Positions 11,698 through 22,429 of a stretch of DNA of 64,000 bases are shown here, piece by piece; within the stretch, counting starts at the first letter, position 1; every line of letters begins with the position of its first letter. The notes under the pieces were generated by a model. That model searched no databases, was not told the origin of the DNA, and worked only from the letters and a program-made list of their open reading frames with translations. A program made the position numbers and the translations under genes. Source of the DNA: Venturia oleaginea (Eukaryota > Ascomycota > Dothideomycetes > Venturiales > Venturiaceae); NCBI GenBank assembly GCA_013176395.1, contig JABMLP010000009.1:1796979-1860978 (forward strand). The letters are read 5' to 3'.

Positions 11698-12500
11698 TGG
11701 CTGTACACACTCACTTCTTGACACTTCTCGAATCTTCTACATCTTATGTATATAGTTACGTCTTATTTCTCAGTTTAGGAGAATGAGCCATTCAATCTTT
11801 TTGATCCCTCTGCAAGCTGTTTCTCAAGTGTCCAATGAATACTTGGCCTGCACCATCTTATTTCATCATGATCTGAGGTTCGTTTGATTCTTGAGCATCT
11901 AGATGGTTATTAGATATCTGTACTTTGGTATCGAGGGAAATGATTATAGTACTTGGTTACAGTATTCCCAATTTATTCCCTCTGAATATCTATTGACTTG
12001 GATTTTCGGCCTGATTCTTTTACATACCTTCTTTTTAATAATCAATGATTCTAGTGGTTGTATCGCCTAGTATATTCAAAGTGATTACGTCGTTTTTTAC
12101 CTGGGCAAACTCGTCATGTGAAGTAATATTTCGAGGTTGGGTATCACAACTGTTGTATGTTCAGAGGATGTTAGAGATAATTATAAAAGGTATTCTACTA
12201 TACTAGACACTGCGACCCTTTGAAGATATGTCCGCCTAGAGTAAACTCACGTACGTTATGTTGAAGCCAAAGGTTTGTCCTTTTCCCTTGGTACCTCTAT
12301 AAGGTCGGGAGGACAAGACCTTCGCTAATCCCTATAGACCGGGCGGAACTCTCTCGAGTGGCTCTATCCCAGTACTTTTGCCCGGGCTTCCTTGAGCTAC
12401 GAGGACCTTGGAACCTTACCTAGAGGCCTCCTTGAAAGAAAATTTCTAGCGTCCCTCCCCATCCCATGTGGTCAATATCCTGCCTACTCTCTCAGTATCT
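11698..12500. other. Intergenic stretch, AT-rich
   Basis: About 800 bases, stop-rich in all frames. I see no gene. It lies between the broken end of transposon copy 1 and the 3' end of the MATE-type gene. Confidence 0.5.
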
Positions 12501-14156
12501 TCAAGCTCCCCTGAAAATCTCCAACTCGGTTTTCCCTTTTCCAAGAGTCCAAGCCCAGAAGCCCACCACACCAACAACATCGAAGAAACTGAATACCAAG
12601 CTTCCACCAAATATAAGGCTATGATAAGTCCAGGCATTGTTCTTATTCAAGTTCGCGACCTGACAGACAATCGCCCATGGCAAAACATAGAGAAGATTGG
12701 ATACAAGAGACTGGTAGAGATACCATCGTGGTCTTGTGGCGAGGAGGATGGTGGCGAGTTGCGTGGAAATGGCATAGAAAATGTAGCACCAGTCGACCGT
12801 GCGCCAAATTCTTGCTGTTATCTTTGCGACGACGGGATTATTGGATAGCCACATAGCGTAAGGGTATGCGCCGACGGTGGAAAGGAGGATGCAGAGAGGT
12901 ATTTCTACTGCTAGTGCGATCGCCATGGAGATGAGAGCTGGTCTTGTGATATCTATGGGAAAGATGTTAGAAAGAGACTACATGAAGTAAATGGAAGGCA
13001 ATGAACTAACAGAATAGATCACGTTGTGAAGCTTTAGGTTTGAGAGTCATGATACCGATTTGGCGACGCCATTTTCCCCATGTGTGTCCGATAAATGCGT
13101 TGGAGGTGGCTTCGAGAGACTGGACTGGAACCATAACCAGACCCCATCTGATCGTGTTGAACACGCCCCAGGCTGTGGCGTAATCACTACCGAGGCTGAC
13201 GATGCCGGTAACGAGCCAGAGGTAGAGAGCATTGCGAACAGCTGACTCAGCGAAGGTGATAGATCCAGGTCTGATTAGGACTCCCAGCGCTTTGAGACTG
13301 GGACGCACTTTTTCAGTTCGCTGTTCTGAGATAGCCATGGAAGATCTCCTACGGTGAGAAATATAGACGAAGTAGAGAAGTCCAACAATAGCCGATGCCA
13401 TGTCGCAGGCCAACCGAATCCAGGCTTGCTCGTTCACAGAAGGTTTGGCCTTCCCAACATGAAACTTGGAGATGAGCAGTAAGTCCAGCATGATGTTGAT
13501 TGCAAACTTGACGGAGCTGGTTAAAAGTGGGACATCTGGATTGTCCAAGGCTCTTGTGCATGCTGACACCGAGTTTTCCAAAGACGAGCTGAGTGCAGAG
13601 AAAGCACTGATGCGCACATATTTCAGACTTGCTGCCCGTACCTCGATCGGGACGAATGAGTCAGCGAACTTACCCGCAGCGGCTAGGAAGATGATGCTCA
13701 ATATGATGCCGAGAATCGCCTGGAAAGAGATGAGAGTATAACTTAGACCAAGGCGCGAAGAGAGAGACCGAGAACTCTTATCTCCAATGATGACCCAAGC
13801 GGCACGTGGGAGGCCTTCATTGATACATTCTGTGACCACGCCAATGTAGGTGTACACATCCGTCGTGACAACCATAGAGCTATCGATATTGGCAACCCAT
13901 AATTTGGAAAGGGTGCCATATAGAGCAGGTAGCAGGAAGGCACCGACGTTAAAAAGAAGAGCACCACTGTAACTACGAAATTGTTAGCGACGACACAAAA
14001 AGAGGCGGGAATGGAGAGGCCTCACTTCTTGCGATTGAACACTCGACGTGACCTAGAATCTTCTCCGAGCTCTCTCTGTGCTCGAGGGTCGTCCCCGCCA
14101 TCTAAGTCGTCGCACGGAGAGGACTTGCTGACGGCAGTGTCGTACTTGGGAACCAT
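12501..14156 (-). CDS. MATE-type multidrug/toxin extrusion transporter, three exons
   Basis: Predicted integral membrane antiporter resembling the fungal MATE group, 514 residues. Exons on the reverse strand are 14156-14026, 13972-13011 and 12952-12501. The introns are 53 bases (GTGAGG donor, TCGTAG acceptor) and 58 bases (GTTAGT donor, CCATAG acceptor). Both junctions restore a continuous hydrophobic protein, for example [20 protein letters not shown] at the first and [19 protein letters not shown] at the second. The N-terminal 43 residues are hydrophilic, followed by about 10-12 membrane segments. Conserved-looking blocks include [14 protein letters not shown] and [16 protein letters not shown]. 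Substrate and coupling ion cannot be read from the sequence. The family call rests on overall pattern rather than on a diagnostic catalytic motif. Confidence 0.75.
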
Positions 14157-15118
14157 GGTGTAAACTGCTCGCGTATGAGATGTCGACGAATCTGTTATTT
14201 CCCGAGCTTTTTATCAGTTTTTCCGTCGATTTGATCTCGCGATTAAAAATATAAGCCCCGGATAATAGATTGCATAACTGGCAAGGTATTGTGTAGGTGA
14301 ATGGTGAAAAGTGGATGGTGTTGTTCTCTGCAAGGCAACACAAAGGCTGAATCCAGAACCGAGCCGCGCTATCGGGTCACCCAATGAGAATGAGGCTATG
14401 AACCTGTTTAAGACAACCTCATCGGTAGAGAAACAGGTTTCCAACTCTACTTCCTTCTTATTCGTTATTCGTAAATTAATCAGCCAATGACCCGACCCTG
14501 GGCGCCAACAAAGGCTGAGGTAGCCTTTATTCAGTTCAGCCTGATCTCTTCGCATTTGGAATGTACGAGAAAACATAATTCTCACAAAGGTGCCCGTTAC
14601 ATGAGCTTTGAGATACCAGGTTTGAGCTCGGTTGATGTTAAACGAGCAGGAGTGGTTGACGAAGACATCAAGACTTTCTGAATGGTAGCGTGCCTGAAAC
14701 TACTATGGTATCAGGGGGAATAGTTATAGGAAGGCCCGAACAAATCAACCCCGTCTTCTCCCTATCACCAGCACGGCTAAACAATCCAATAAAGCTCTCG
14801 ACAGAAAGGAGAATACTCTCTAAAGTATAGCTGAGATCGGAAAATTTGACTATGAGGCTATTGAGTTGCAGGGGAGATAATACCGTAGGGAGGGATGTAG
14901 AGTGCACAACTATTCCCCTGATATCATAGTACGCAGCTGTGTCAACAAAAACACAATGAAGTAGGTCTGAAATGATGCTCCATGTGCAGTTCAAGAAAGG
15001 CAGAGTGCCATGGAACCGAAGTTGACCACGATTGAAAACTGTCATGACGCTATTCAGATATTCAGTATGTCTCAATATAGATTATACAGGAAAGTATTGT
15101 CATATATACAGACTGATC
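14157..15118. other. Intergenic region
   Basis: Upstream of the MATE-type gene and downstream of the acyltransferase gene. Only short scattered open frames; nothing supported as a gene. Confidence 0.4.
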
Positions 15119-16726
15119 TCAATTTGCGTACCCATTCTCTCCCGGCGGATGCACATGTCCATTTCCAGCCTTACTGCACATCCTGATATGTCCATTTCCA
15201 CTCAAAGTCTGCCGCTCCAGCGACCCGTTTGAGAGCCCTCTCTTGTGTCCGTTCTCACCGTCCATCTTCTTTTGATGTGCGATAGCGTCCGCCGGACCAA
15301 CAATCGGACTCGTCCTCCCCTCCTTCCCACCTGTAACAAGATCTTCCAACGCTTTCGTCGCGCGCGCGAATATCGGCTCAACTTTCACGCTCCAGATATG
15401 TACCGCCGCCATGAGAAATACCATGAAAACAGGAATTATGAGCAAGAACCAGCCATCACGGGGCTGCGCATAAAATCCACCTGGCAGCACGAGGTCCCAG
15501 TCACTCAAAATCGCAGGACTAAACGTCATCCATGCCAGGACCGTCCTCATCAAAGTCCCGTGCAGTAAATAAAGACTGAAGCTTGTACCACCGAGATATG
15601 CCAGGACTTGGCCACTAAGTAAACGTCTCAAGTCCTGAGACACTAGTATCGAGGCACAAAGGACTTGCGCACCCAGTCCTGGCCAGAATCTTCCAAGCTC
15701 GCTCCGACCTGGTGTTATGTTTTTGCCGAGATTGTAGAGGAAGCGGGACCAAGCAGCGTCTTGGGCGTATTCTGAGGGAAATGACATGAGGAAAAGGCCG
15801 AATATGGAGGAGAGGAAGGGTAGGTAGCGCCAAATGATGGACTTGTTCGGTGCGGCAATGTTGAGGGTGTGTAGTTGGGCGAGTATGATGCCAAAGTAGA
15901 CGTTTGTGCTTACGAGGACTGGTATGTTAGCTGGGTTCGGCTGTTGGAGGTAACTGGACATACAATCACCTGTTGCCCAGCAGTATATGTACAAGAGAGA
16001 TAGCACTACAATGCGAAATTTCGCTCGCATGGTGATTGTGATTAGCAGGACCAGGAAAATATTCATGGAGCCTAGGAGGAGGTATCGGAGAGCCCATTGT
16101 GGCTGGTCGTATGGATTGTCTCCCCATGTCCACGTTTGCAATATTCCTTTCTGGAACAAATCCACCAGTGCCTGGCTCCAACTCTGGCTCTTTGGCTTGG
16201 AATTAACCTGCAACCAATACGCGTCGCTATTCCTCGCAACATCAAACAATCCCAGCTGACACGCTGCCCAAGCAATTGTAGTAACTGCCGTGGCGGGTAG
16301 GACCAGCCTTGCCGTGCGATTGAGGGAGCTTTTCGTCAATGCCATGAGCGCCTCCTCGAATTGGTGTGCCTGTGCCTGTTTCAATGGCTTGAGGGAATTG
16401 ACGAAACCCATGAGGATGAAGAACAGAGCGACGAAGGATTGTCCTTGGACGATGAGGCGGAGGAAAGGCCGTTGGAATAGGTACATCGGGCCATCTCTGC
16501 CTTCATGGCATGGAGCAACGATAGAGCGAGCGAAGCAAAGGACCATATGAGAGCTCATAACTCCCACGGCAGCGACGCCACGCAGGCCCTATTGTCGTCG
16601 TTAGTGTCTGTTGTCTTGAAATTGGATTTGCAGTGTGGAGAGCGGTCCGAGGCTTACATCGGCCCAGCGAGTAGTATTCCCATTGTGGGAAGTTTTCAAT
16701 GACGGCGGGCCTTCAAACGATTTCAT
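15119..16726 (-). CDS. Acyltransferase-3 family membrane protein, two exons
   Basis: Multi-pass membrane O-acyltransferase of the acyltransferase-3 (OafA/NolL-like) family, 512 residues, likely moving acyl groups onto a sugar or small-molecule substrate. Exon 1 (16726-16658, 23 codons) is short. The intron 16589-16657 has a GTAAGC donor and an AATAG acceptor. Exon 2 runs 16588-15119. Splicing recreates the family's N-terminal signature, TRWADGLRGVAAVGV, which would be lost if the later ATG at 16567 were used. About ten hydrophobic segments follow, with VALFFILMGFVNSLK early and LGGTSFSLYLLHG near the end, both typical of the family. The tail is hydrophilic with repeated NGH motifs. The substrate is unknown; there is no biosynthetic partner next to it. 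Confidence 0.85.
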
Positions 16727-18038
16727 GACATGACATTCGTAAAGACGCAGCACTCAGTAGGAAAAATGACGGATGAAGTAGGGAGCGTGTTAGAGGAGAG
16801 GCGAACAATTGATATGATAGGAAAGTGGGCATTTGTACAAAGGAAAGCCTCAAACAATATACCGATGGGCCTTGCCTCGATTGCGTTACGCCGACTTTCC
16901 CTTGATCTTAAGAAAGGGACGACTGGACGCAAGCCATCGACCCGCCATTGTTCGCTACTAGTTGCTGCCGCAATGCGGAGAAGTTCATCTTAGGTCCAGG
17001 ACGGGTCCGCTTTCAGGAGGGAGGCTGCGCAGGCGCTGTCTCGTTTGGCGGCCTCGTCCCCGACGTAAGGCGAGGCATACCGAATTCGTCGTGACCTCAA
17101 TGACAACGGAAGAGAAAAGAGTGGGAGAAGCAGTCGTAGAAATGTTCGTTGCGGCATCCGATTCTAGTTCTGTTTCTGTTGTAGAGGGTGTTGTTGGACA
17201 GAGGCCGGAAGATCTGCAGCTCGCAGACACATGAAACCCCTTGCTCGGCCATCATCTTTCAAGACAGTTCGCCGTAACGGATGTGGCGCTGAGAAACTTC
17301 CTTGCTCAAAGTTATGGGAGGAGTCTTCCATCTCAATCTTTATTCGAAGGCCTATAACCTCGAACAGGACACAAACGATCCGACTCTCAGCAAACTCTAC
17401 CTCCACATTAAGCACTTCATCTCCTCCATACCCCTGCAGCGCTCATTCAGCCGCACAAGGATTTGATGTGGCTGCCCAGAAAGGGGAATTCGGGAACTCC
17501 CCGTGTCAAAGAGTAATTACCTTGTACGACCGTCGCCCAAAACGGCAACTTCCTTCTGGAACTCCTCCTCCTCCAAAAACAAATGCTGATTCTCGGCGTT
17601 TAGGCAGTGCCGAAGTCGCGTGCTCAAACTATCACTCGAATGCCACAGAGTTGTCCCTGAACATGGCAATGGTGAATGGAGTACTGGAGCCTTGTAGGGG
17701 ATGTCACTCCGGTGACATGACGACCCAAACGAAGGATCTAGCCATTCGTGGGAGTTTTCTCCGCCCAAGTCTCAAAACTTCAGTCCGAGTCGCGTTTCAC
17801 CTGCTCAAATCAAGACTTCCATCAAGGAAGAAACGATGAAAGAAAACGTGGCAGAAAGACGTTTGACTATCCCCGCAGTTACTGAGACGTCAAAGGAGCG
17901 ACTACAGATTTTCACAGCAGTAAGAACTAATATTCACAGCGTTTTTGGAAAGGTCATACTAAACACACACTCCATTTATAGATGCGGTCCCAATATAACC
18001 ATGAAAGTAGTAGGACATATCCTTACATCCAAAGATGC
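16727..18038. other. Intergenic region with unassigned coding-like fragments
   Basis: No supported gene. A short forward frame at 17314-17465 reads like protein (FHLNLYSKAYNLEQD) but has no recognisable family and no flanking exons that I can place. A 203-codon frame at 17231-17839 overlaps it and is low-complexity. Confidence 0.35.
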
Positions 18039-19260
18039 TCAAATCAGGAACAACTCCCTCCCAGCAGGATAATAGTCCACAAAACTTTTCTCCAGCATAT
18101 ACCCAACGGCAACTCTCTCCACAACATTACCGCCCACAATCCCGAGCAGCATGAATGAGACAACCTACCCACGCCACGCAAGGGACAATAATCGTCTTCT
18201 TCAAGTTCTTCGTCGGGCAGTTCAGGGTACGCCTGTTTCTCGTCGAAGAATCCATGGTAGAAGGCATCTGGAATACCGTCGGCGGGGCGGTGCAAGAAGT
18301 TAAAGGAATCCAGCATTACGATGTAGAACCCTTTGGAGTAATGTGTTGCCTGGGATTTGATAAAACTGATGTTTTCGAAGAGGGTACCGCATGGATTGTT
18401 GAGGACACCTTTCCACTCCTCTAAAAAGATGTTATTTCGGATTTGGGCCGCAGAAAGACCTTGCTTGTCCTGTCCTTGTGGGCAGCTGGAAAGTGGAAAG
18501 TGGAATGTCAATGAATCTGTTGATACTACGTCTACTCTACAGTAGATAGTCATCCGATCATGCAGTTCCATCTGCGAGCAGTTGTTCTTGAAAAAGCGGT
18601 CCGCGAAGGCAAGACCAGATCCATCGCACGTGAGAAATTCGTCATCTGGGGTTTGCGAAACGCCTGGTAGAAGGTGGAGAAGCCGGATGTGAGAAGTGTG
18701 CCTACCGGGTTCTTGGATGGGATATCTGACTTTCCCAACCCAACCCGTCCAGGCCCACGTAGGCAGTGACCATTCCTTTTGGTCGCCAGAGTGAGATCCT
18801 ACGTTTCGTCGTCGTCGTTGCTTTTCTAGTAGAACCAACAGCATACCCTGCGCAAACCCAGTTTCCCAATTTATCGGTAGACCACACTTGTAGTATAGTC
18901 TTTTGACAAGGGATTTCCGCATACCGATGTCCTCCATTGTACCAGAAAAGGCTTCGATGACGTCCGTTTCATAGGTCATGGTTTTCGCTGAGTAGCTTTC
19001 TACCACCTCGGCGTAGATATCAAAAGGATCCATGGGGGATTGTAGAGTCGAGTCGCACGCTTCACTACTGTGCAGCTTGCCACGACCTGTCCACGATGGT
19101 TCTGATATGATTTCCGGAGAACCGTTGGCCATGGCAGCTATGAGCTTTTGATTGCAATGAAAGTACATCTGGAGATGCGTAAAGTACGAGACGCGGTGAG
19201 ATAGGACTCTGTCCTGGAGCGTCCAGTTCTTGTCTCGAAGTTTGAGTGATTCAGGACTGT
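18039..19260 (-). pseudogene. HET-domain protein, 5'-truncated and frameshifted
   Basis: Remnant of a heterokaryon-incompatibility (HET) protein, the family that triggers cell death after fusion of unlike fungal individuals. The frame begins with the HET C-terminal boundary (NWTLQDRVLSHRVSYF, about 19225-19180) and continues into the characteristic LPTWAWTGWVGKVRYP block. The N-terminal two-thirds of the HET domain is absent: upstream of about 19285 this frame is closed, and the neighbouring frame is not HET-like. Near 18163-18170 the original frame is lost. The continuous frame stops at 18044, but the next frame carries a typical HET ending (VAVGYMLEKSFVDYYPAG) with a stop at 18039-18041. 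One missing base in the GGTAGG run would explain the shift. I call it a pseudogene. Confidence 0.7.
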
Positions 19261-19581
19261 TTGGAAGGTCAGGATGCGCCCGATATCGTCGAGCTTGTCA
19301 AGCGCAACATTCTTCAAATTCTGGAAGTGAAGAAGATCTTGTACAAGCGTAGCGTGGATATGCTTGGGCGACCGGAAGTCTACGAGGGCAGTTTGCGCAT
19401 CTCTGCCTCGGGTTAGATACACTACCGTATACGTGATGCATCGTAGCGATTTGATCATGTTTGGAGCCATCGTCTTGAGTATTGCAAAGCGAATCTAAAC
19501 ATACATCGGGTGCCTAGGCCTCACTGGAACAAGTAGTCGGAACTATCTAAGGGTATGAATGAGGCTAAACAGCATAAGAAA

Positions 19582-19726
19582 GCTCAATCCTCACTCGTTT
19601 CTCTGAATCCACAACTCAGGCGATAGTCTGCTAATAACTGTCAATAGATGACGAGTGGATTTTCGATTGATTGCGTGCGGACTATCGATTGAGTTGTGTA
19701 CCGAGAGAAACGAGTAAGGATTGAGC
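19582..19726. repeat. Imperfect palindrome, 47-base arms
   Basis: Left arm 19582-19628 (starts GCTCAATCCTCACTCGTTTC) is nearly the reverse complement of right arm 19680-19726 (ends CGAGTAAGGATTGAGC). The spacer is about 50 bases. It resembles a MITE-like or foldback element. Confidence 0.75.
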
Positions 19727-19893
19727 ATCCTTATACTTTTAGGCCTCATAGAACATTAAGCAAATTAAAAAAAGTCTATCAGTAATTGTCGATAGATTGC
19801 GTGAGTATTGTCGATTGATTGTGTGCGGATTATCGACTGAGTTGTAGTTCTATACCGAGACAAACGTGAGCATTCTTATACTTTTTGGCCTTA
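19626..19893 (+). repeat. Two direct copies of a ~120-base unit
   Basis: Unit 1 at 19626-19750 and unit 2 at 19774-19893 share the order: GTCTGCTAATAACTGTC-like start, TCGATTGATTG, GTGCGGA, ATCGA-TGAGTTGT, TACCGAGA, GAGCAT-CTTATACTTTT, GGCCT. They differ by scattered substitutions and small gaps. Confidence 0.7.
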
Positions 19894-20424
19894 TAAATAA
19901 AACATCAAGCACGACTCAAGGTAAGCGCTAAAGCAGTCCTTCGCTAGCCATTGCAGACTCCGTCTGCGGCCATATCTTGGTGTTCTTGCTTCACCGAGAA
20001 GAATAGGGCTCGGCTCAGTTAGCCGTATCTCACTGCATGATCCACGATTGAAAAGATAGCATGAAGCGCTGGAAATTCAGAGCAGGTGGTTGGAAGAACG
20101 AGCGCGTACAGATCCAATGAAAAAGCTGGAGAGGTGTGCAGCAAAGCCGGCTATACCTCTTTTGACAGCCCCGCGATATCTGCTTCCAATCGCATCCCCA
20201 ACTTCAGTCTTCACACAGCATCACCGCATACAATCGCAGGGTCCCGCAGATCAATCGCCCTGCTCACAATGGCCTGCTATTCCAGCCAAAAGACGGTGAC
20301 GGTCACAACTCCAGCTCCCGACCATCACCCCCCTCTAGATTGATGTATATCACTCCACTAGATTGAGTATATCACTCCAGCGTAGACCCTGCCACATCCT
20401 CGCTGAGCGAAATCCTTTGCAGGT

Positions 20425-22170
20425 ATGGGTCTGGTATCTACTGCCTCTCTCTCTCTTGTAGTATTACTGTCCTCGCTCGCCAGCGCTCAGAACGGAACTC
20501 CAACGCCCAAAGAGCCAGCCTCGACGACTCTCTCTTGCGACCGCTTCCGCAAGACCGGCTTCTGGGACATTGATATCGACAACCGCCCAGCTTTGGCACC
20601 TGAGTGTGGCCCACCGCTGTCCATAAACGCTATCCGCGACAGATCAAAGTTGCCAATTCAGATTTGCGCCATTTTTGCTGCATACCTGCTCTTCGTCGTT
20701 GTCATTGGTGTCCTTCTGGTAACGGTTGGCAAAAGATCGCGGAACAAAGCTCAAGGATTTGTTGAGAAGCTTCCACAGTACGAGATCGAGATGGTCAAAC
20801 AAGAATACCCGCACAACAATTTCGAGCCACTCTCGCCAGCATCCAGCCAAAGATCATGGATGAGAGCGCCCTTCAAAGGCTTCAGGAGCAGTGTTTTGAG
20901 CAAGACAAGCAGTTTCGCGGGAAGCCCGATCGAAGCTCCTAGTCCAGCATTGGCCTCCATAAACTCTTTCGACAACAAGACCGATGCCCAGAACCGGGAG
21001 AGTCGACAGGCGGAATTGGAGAGGCTGTACGCAGCAGTCATGGCCCACGAGGAAGCGAAAATGTCCGCTGGCCAGCTGTCTCTCGCTCCGTCTGCCAAGG
21101 CACCAGACAGCATCGAACCAAGTCCGCCAACTCTATCGGTTCCTACCATTTCGTTGCCCCAAAGTCCAAGGGATTGGAAGCGCAATCTGCGGGTTCAGAT
21201 CACGCCAGCCGAGCCTCAGCATTTCGAACAACAGCCAAAGAGTCCGTACAGAGCTATCTACCCACCAAGCCCAGACGGCCAAAGCGTGCAAGACGCAAGT
21301 CCTATGACACCAATCACACCACGTAGAGCCGGCACTCACATCCCTCCTCGGCAACTCGACACGTGGCCGTTGCCTTCACCTACCACGCCTGGTCCTGGTC
21401 CGATGTCTGCAGCATTGCGAGTAGAACTACCAAACGACATGTATCCAGCATCTCCTGCGGCTCGACCAGTCCAAATGCAGCTTCCGCCTCCCCCACCACC
21501 AGCAGAAGAGCGACAGTCGTCCTCTTCTAGCAGTGGAAGGTCTCGCAAACTCGGTCTCAAGAACCTGCGCATCAGTGCGCCATTCAAAAAGGACGAATTC
21601 GATGACCGACAACCTCTTACTCCACGTACATACACCCCAGGCGCTCCCCCAGCACCCCCAGCCTACGGCGTCCGCTTCCAAGAACCACAACTCAGCGCCA
21701 AATCAATGGACAGCTACAATTCCGAACGAGTGGACGAACCACAACCCCTCCCCATGCCAACAGCTCAACATTCACGCCGCCCATCAAACCTCACCCTAAT
21801 CCTCCCACCAGGCCCCAACTCCACAAAACCCGCCTCCTCCTCCTCCGCCAATACCCTCCCTCTGCGCGCGTTCCAAAATGCTTCCACGGAGGATATAAAC
21901 CCCACGTCCCCCGGCATCATCAAAACCACATACTTGGAGAAGAAATTGGAGAAAGTGGGACGCGGGCCGCAGACTGGGAGGACGCCGAGGACGGGTGTTC
22001 CGCCTACGCCTTATTCAGCTTATATGCCTTTTACGCCTATTACCCCTGTTACGCCTGGACTTGTTAGTAGGAAGGAGAGGAAGGAGAGGATTAGGGCGGA
22101 GGGGAGAAAGGTGTTGGTTGAGGAAGATGAGGTTAAGGATGATGAGGATATGTGGGATGCTGGGTATTGA
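20425..22170 (+). CDS. Secreted-signal, single-pass membrane protein with Pro/Ser-rich cytosolic tail
   Basis: Single-exon gene of 581 residues with no family that I recognise. The start ATG is followed by a clear signal peptide (residues 1-21, LSLVVLLSSLASA). A short extracellular part of about 55 residues contains two cysteines (CDRF and PECGPP). A single membrane helix lies at about 78-101 (ICAIFAAYLLFVVVIGVLLV), followed by a basic stop-transfer (GKRSRNK). The rest, about 480 residues, is low-complexity, rich in Pro and Ser with repeated SP, TP and PPTP motifs that could be proline-directed kinase sites, and ends in an acidic tail. This layout resembles fungal plasma-membrane sensors with disordered tails, but the extracellular part is too short to assign a sensor family. 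Function unknown. Confidence 0.75.
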   Translation: MGLVSTASLSLVVLLSSLASAQNGTPTPKEPASTTLSCDRFRKTGFWDIDIDNRPALAPECGPPLSINAIRDRSKLPIQICAIFAAYLLFVVVIGVLLVTVGKRSRNKAQGFVEKLPQYEIEMVKQEYPHNNFEPLSPASSQRSWMRAPFKGFRSSVLSKTSSFAGSPIEAPSPALASINSFDNKTDAQNRESRQAELERLYAAVMAHEEAKMSAGQLSLAPSAKAPDSIEPSPPTLSVPTISLPQSPRDWKRNLRVQITPAEPQHFEQQPKSPYRAIYPPSPDGQSVQDASPMTPITPRRAGTHIPPRQLDTWPLPSPTTPGPGPMSAALRVELPNDMYPASPAARPVQMQLPPPPPPAEERQSSSSSSGRSRKLGLKNLRISAPFKKDEFDDRQPLTPRTYTPGAPPAPPAYGVRFQEPQLSAKSMDSYNSERVDEPQPLPMPTAQHSRRPSNLTLILPPGPNSTKPASSSSANTLPLRAFQNASTEDINPTSPGIIKTTYLEKKLEKVGRGPQTGRTPRTGVPPTPYSAYMPFTPITPVTPGLVSRKERKERIRAEGRKVLVEEDEVKDDEDMWDAGY

Positions 22171-22429
22171 GTTGTGGGAAAGATTCGGTTGCGTTGGATC
22201 GATTGCGGAGTTTTTTGATCTGATCTTGAGCTGAAAGGGTGTTTGATACCATTTGTAGTTTTCCACAATACTGCACGTGAGGGATGATACTCGATTTGGG
22301 TCATCTTGTATATACATACATATAACCTTTTCCTCGTCTGTATCTCTTCACTATAATTCTGTTATTTTGATAATGAGTTGGGTTGGGTTGGAATTTGTTA
22401 CGAATACTGTCACGTGGAGCGTTTAGTGA

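Larger units (their letters stand above)
19261..20424. other. Intergenic region containing a palindromic, duplicated repeat
   Basis: Holds the inverted repeat at 19582-19726, the duplicated unit at 19626-19893, and the presumed promoter of the gene at 20425. A reverse frame at 19138-19470 is open but not recognisable. Confidence 0.5.

Noticed and set aside
17231..17839. 203-codon forward frame
   Set aside because: Low-complexity, no domain, and overlaps a different short coding-like frame.
19138..19470. Reverse frame upstream of the HET remnant as its missing HET domain
   Set aside because: It carries none of the HET-domain blocks and is in a different frame from the NWTLQDRVLSHR segment.
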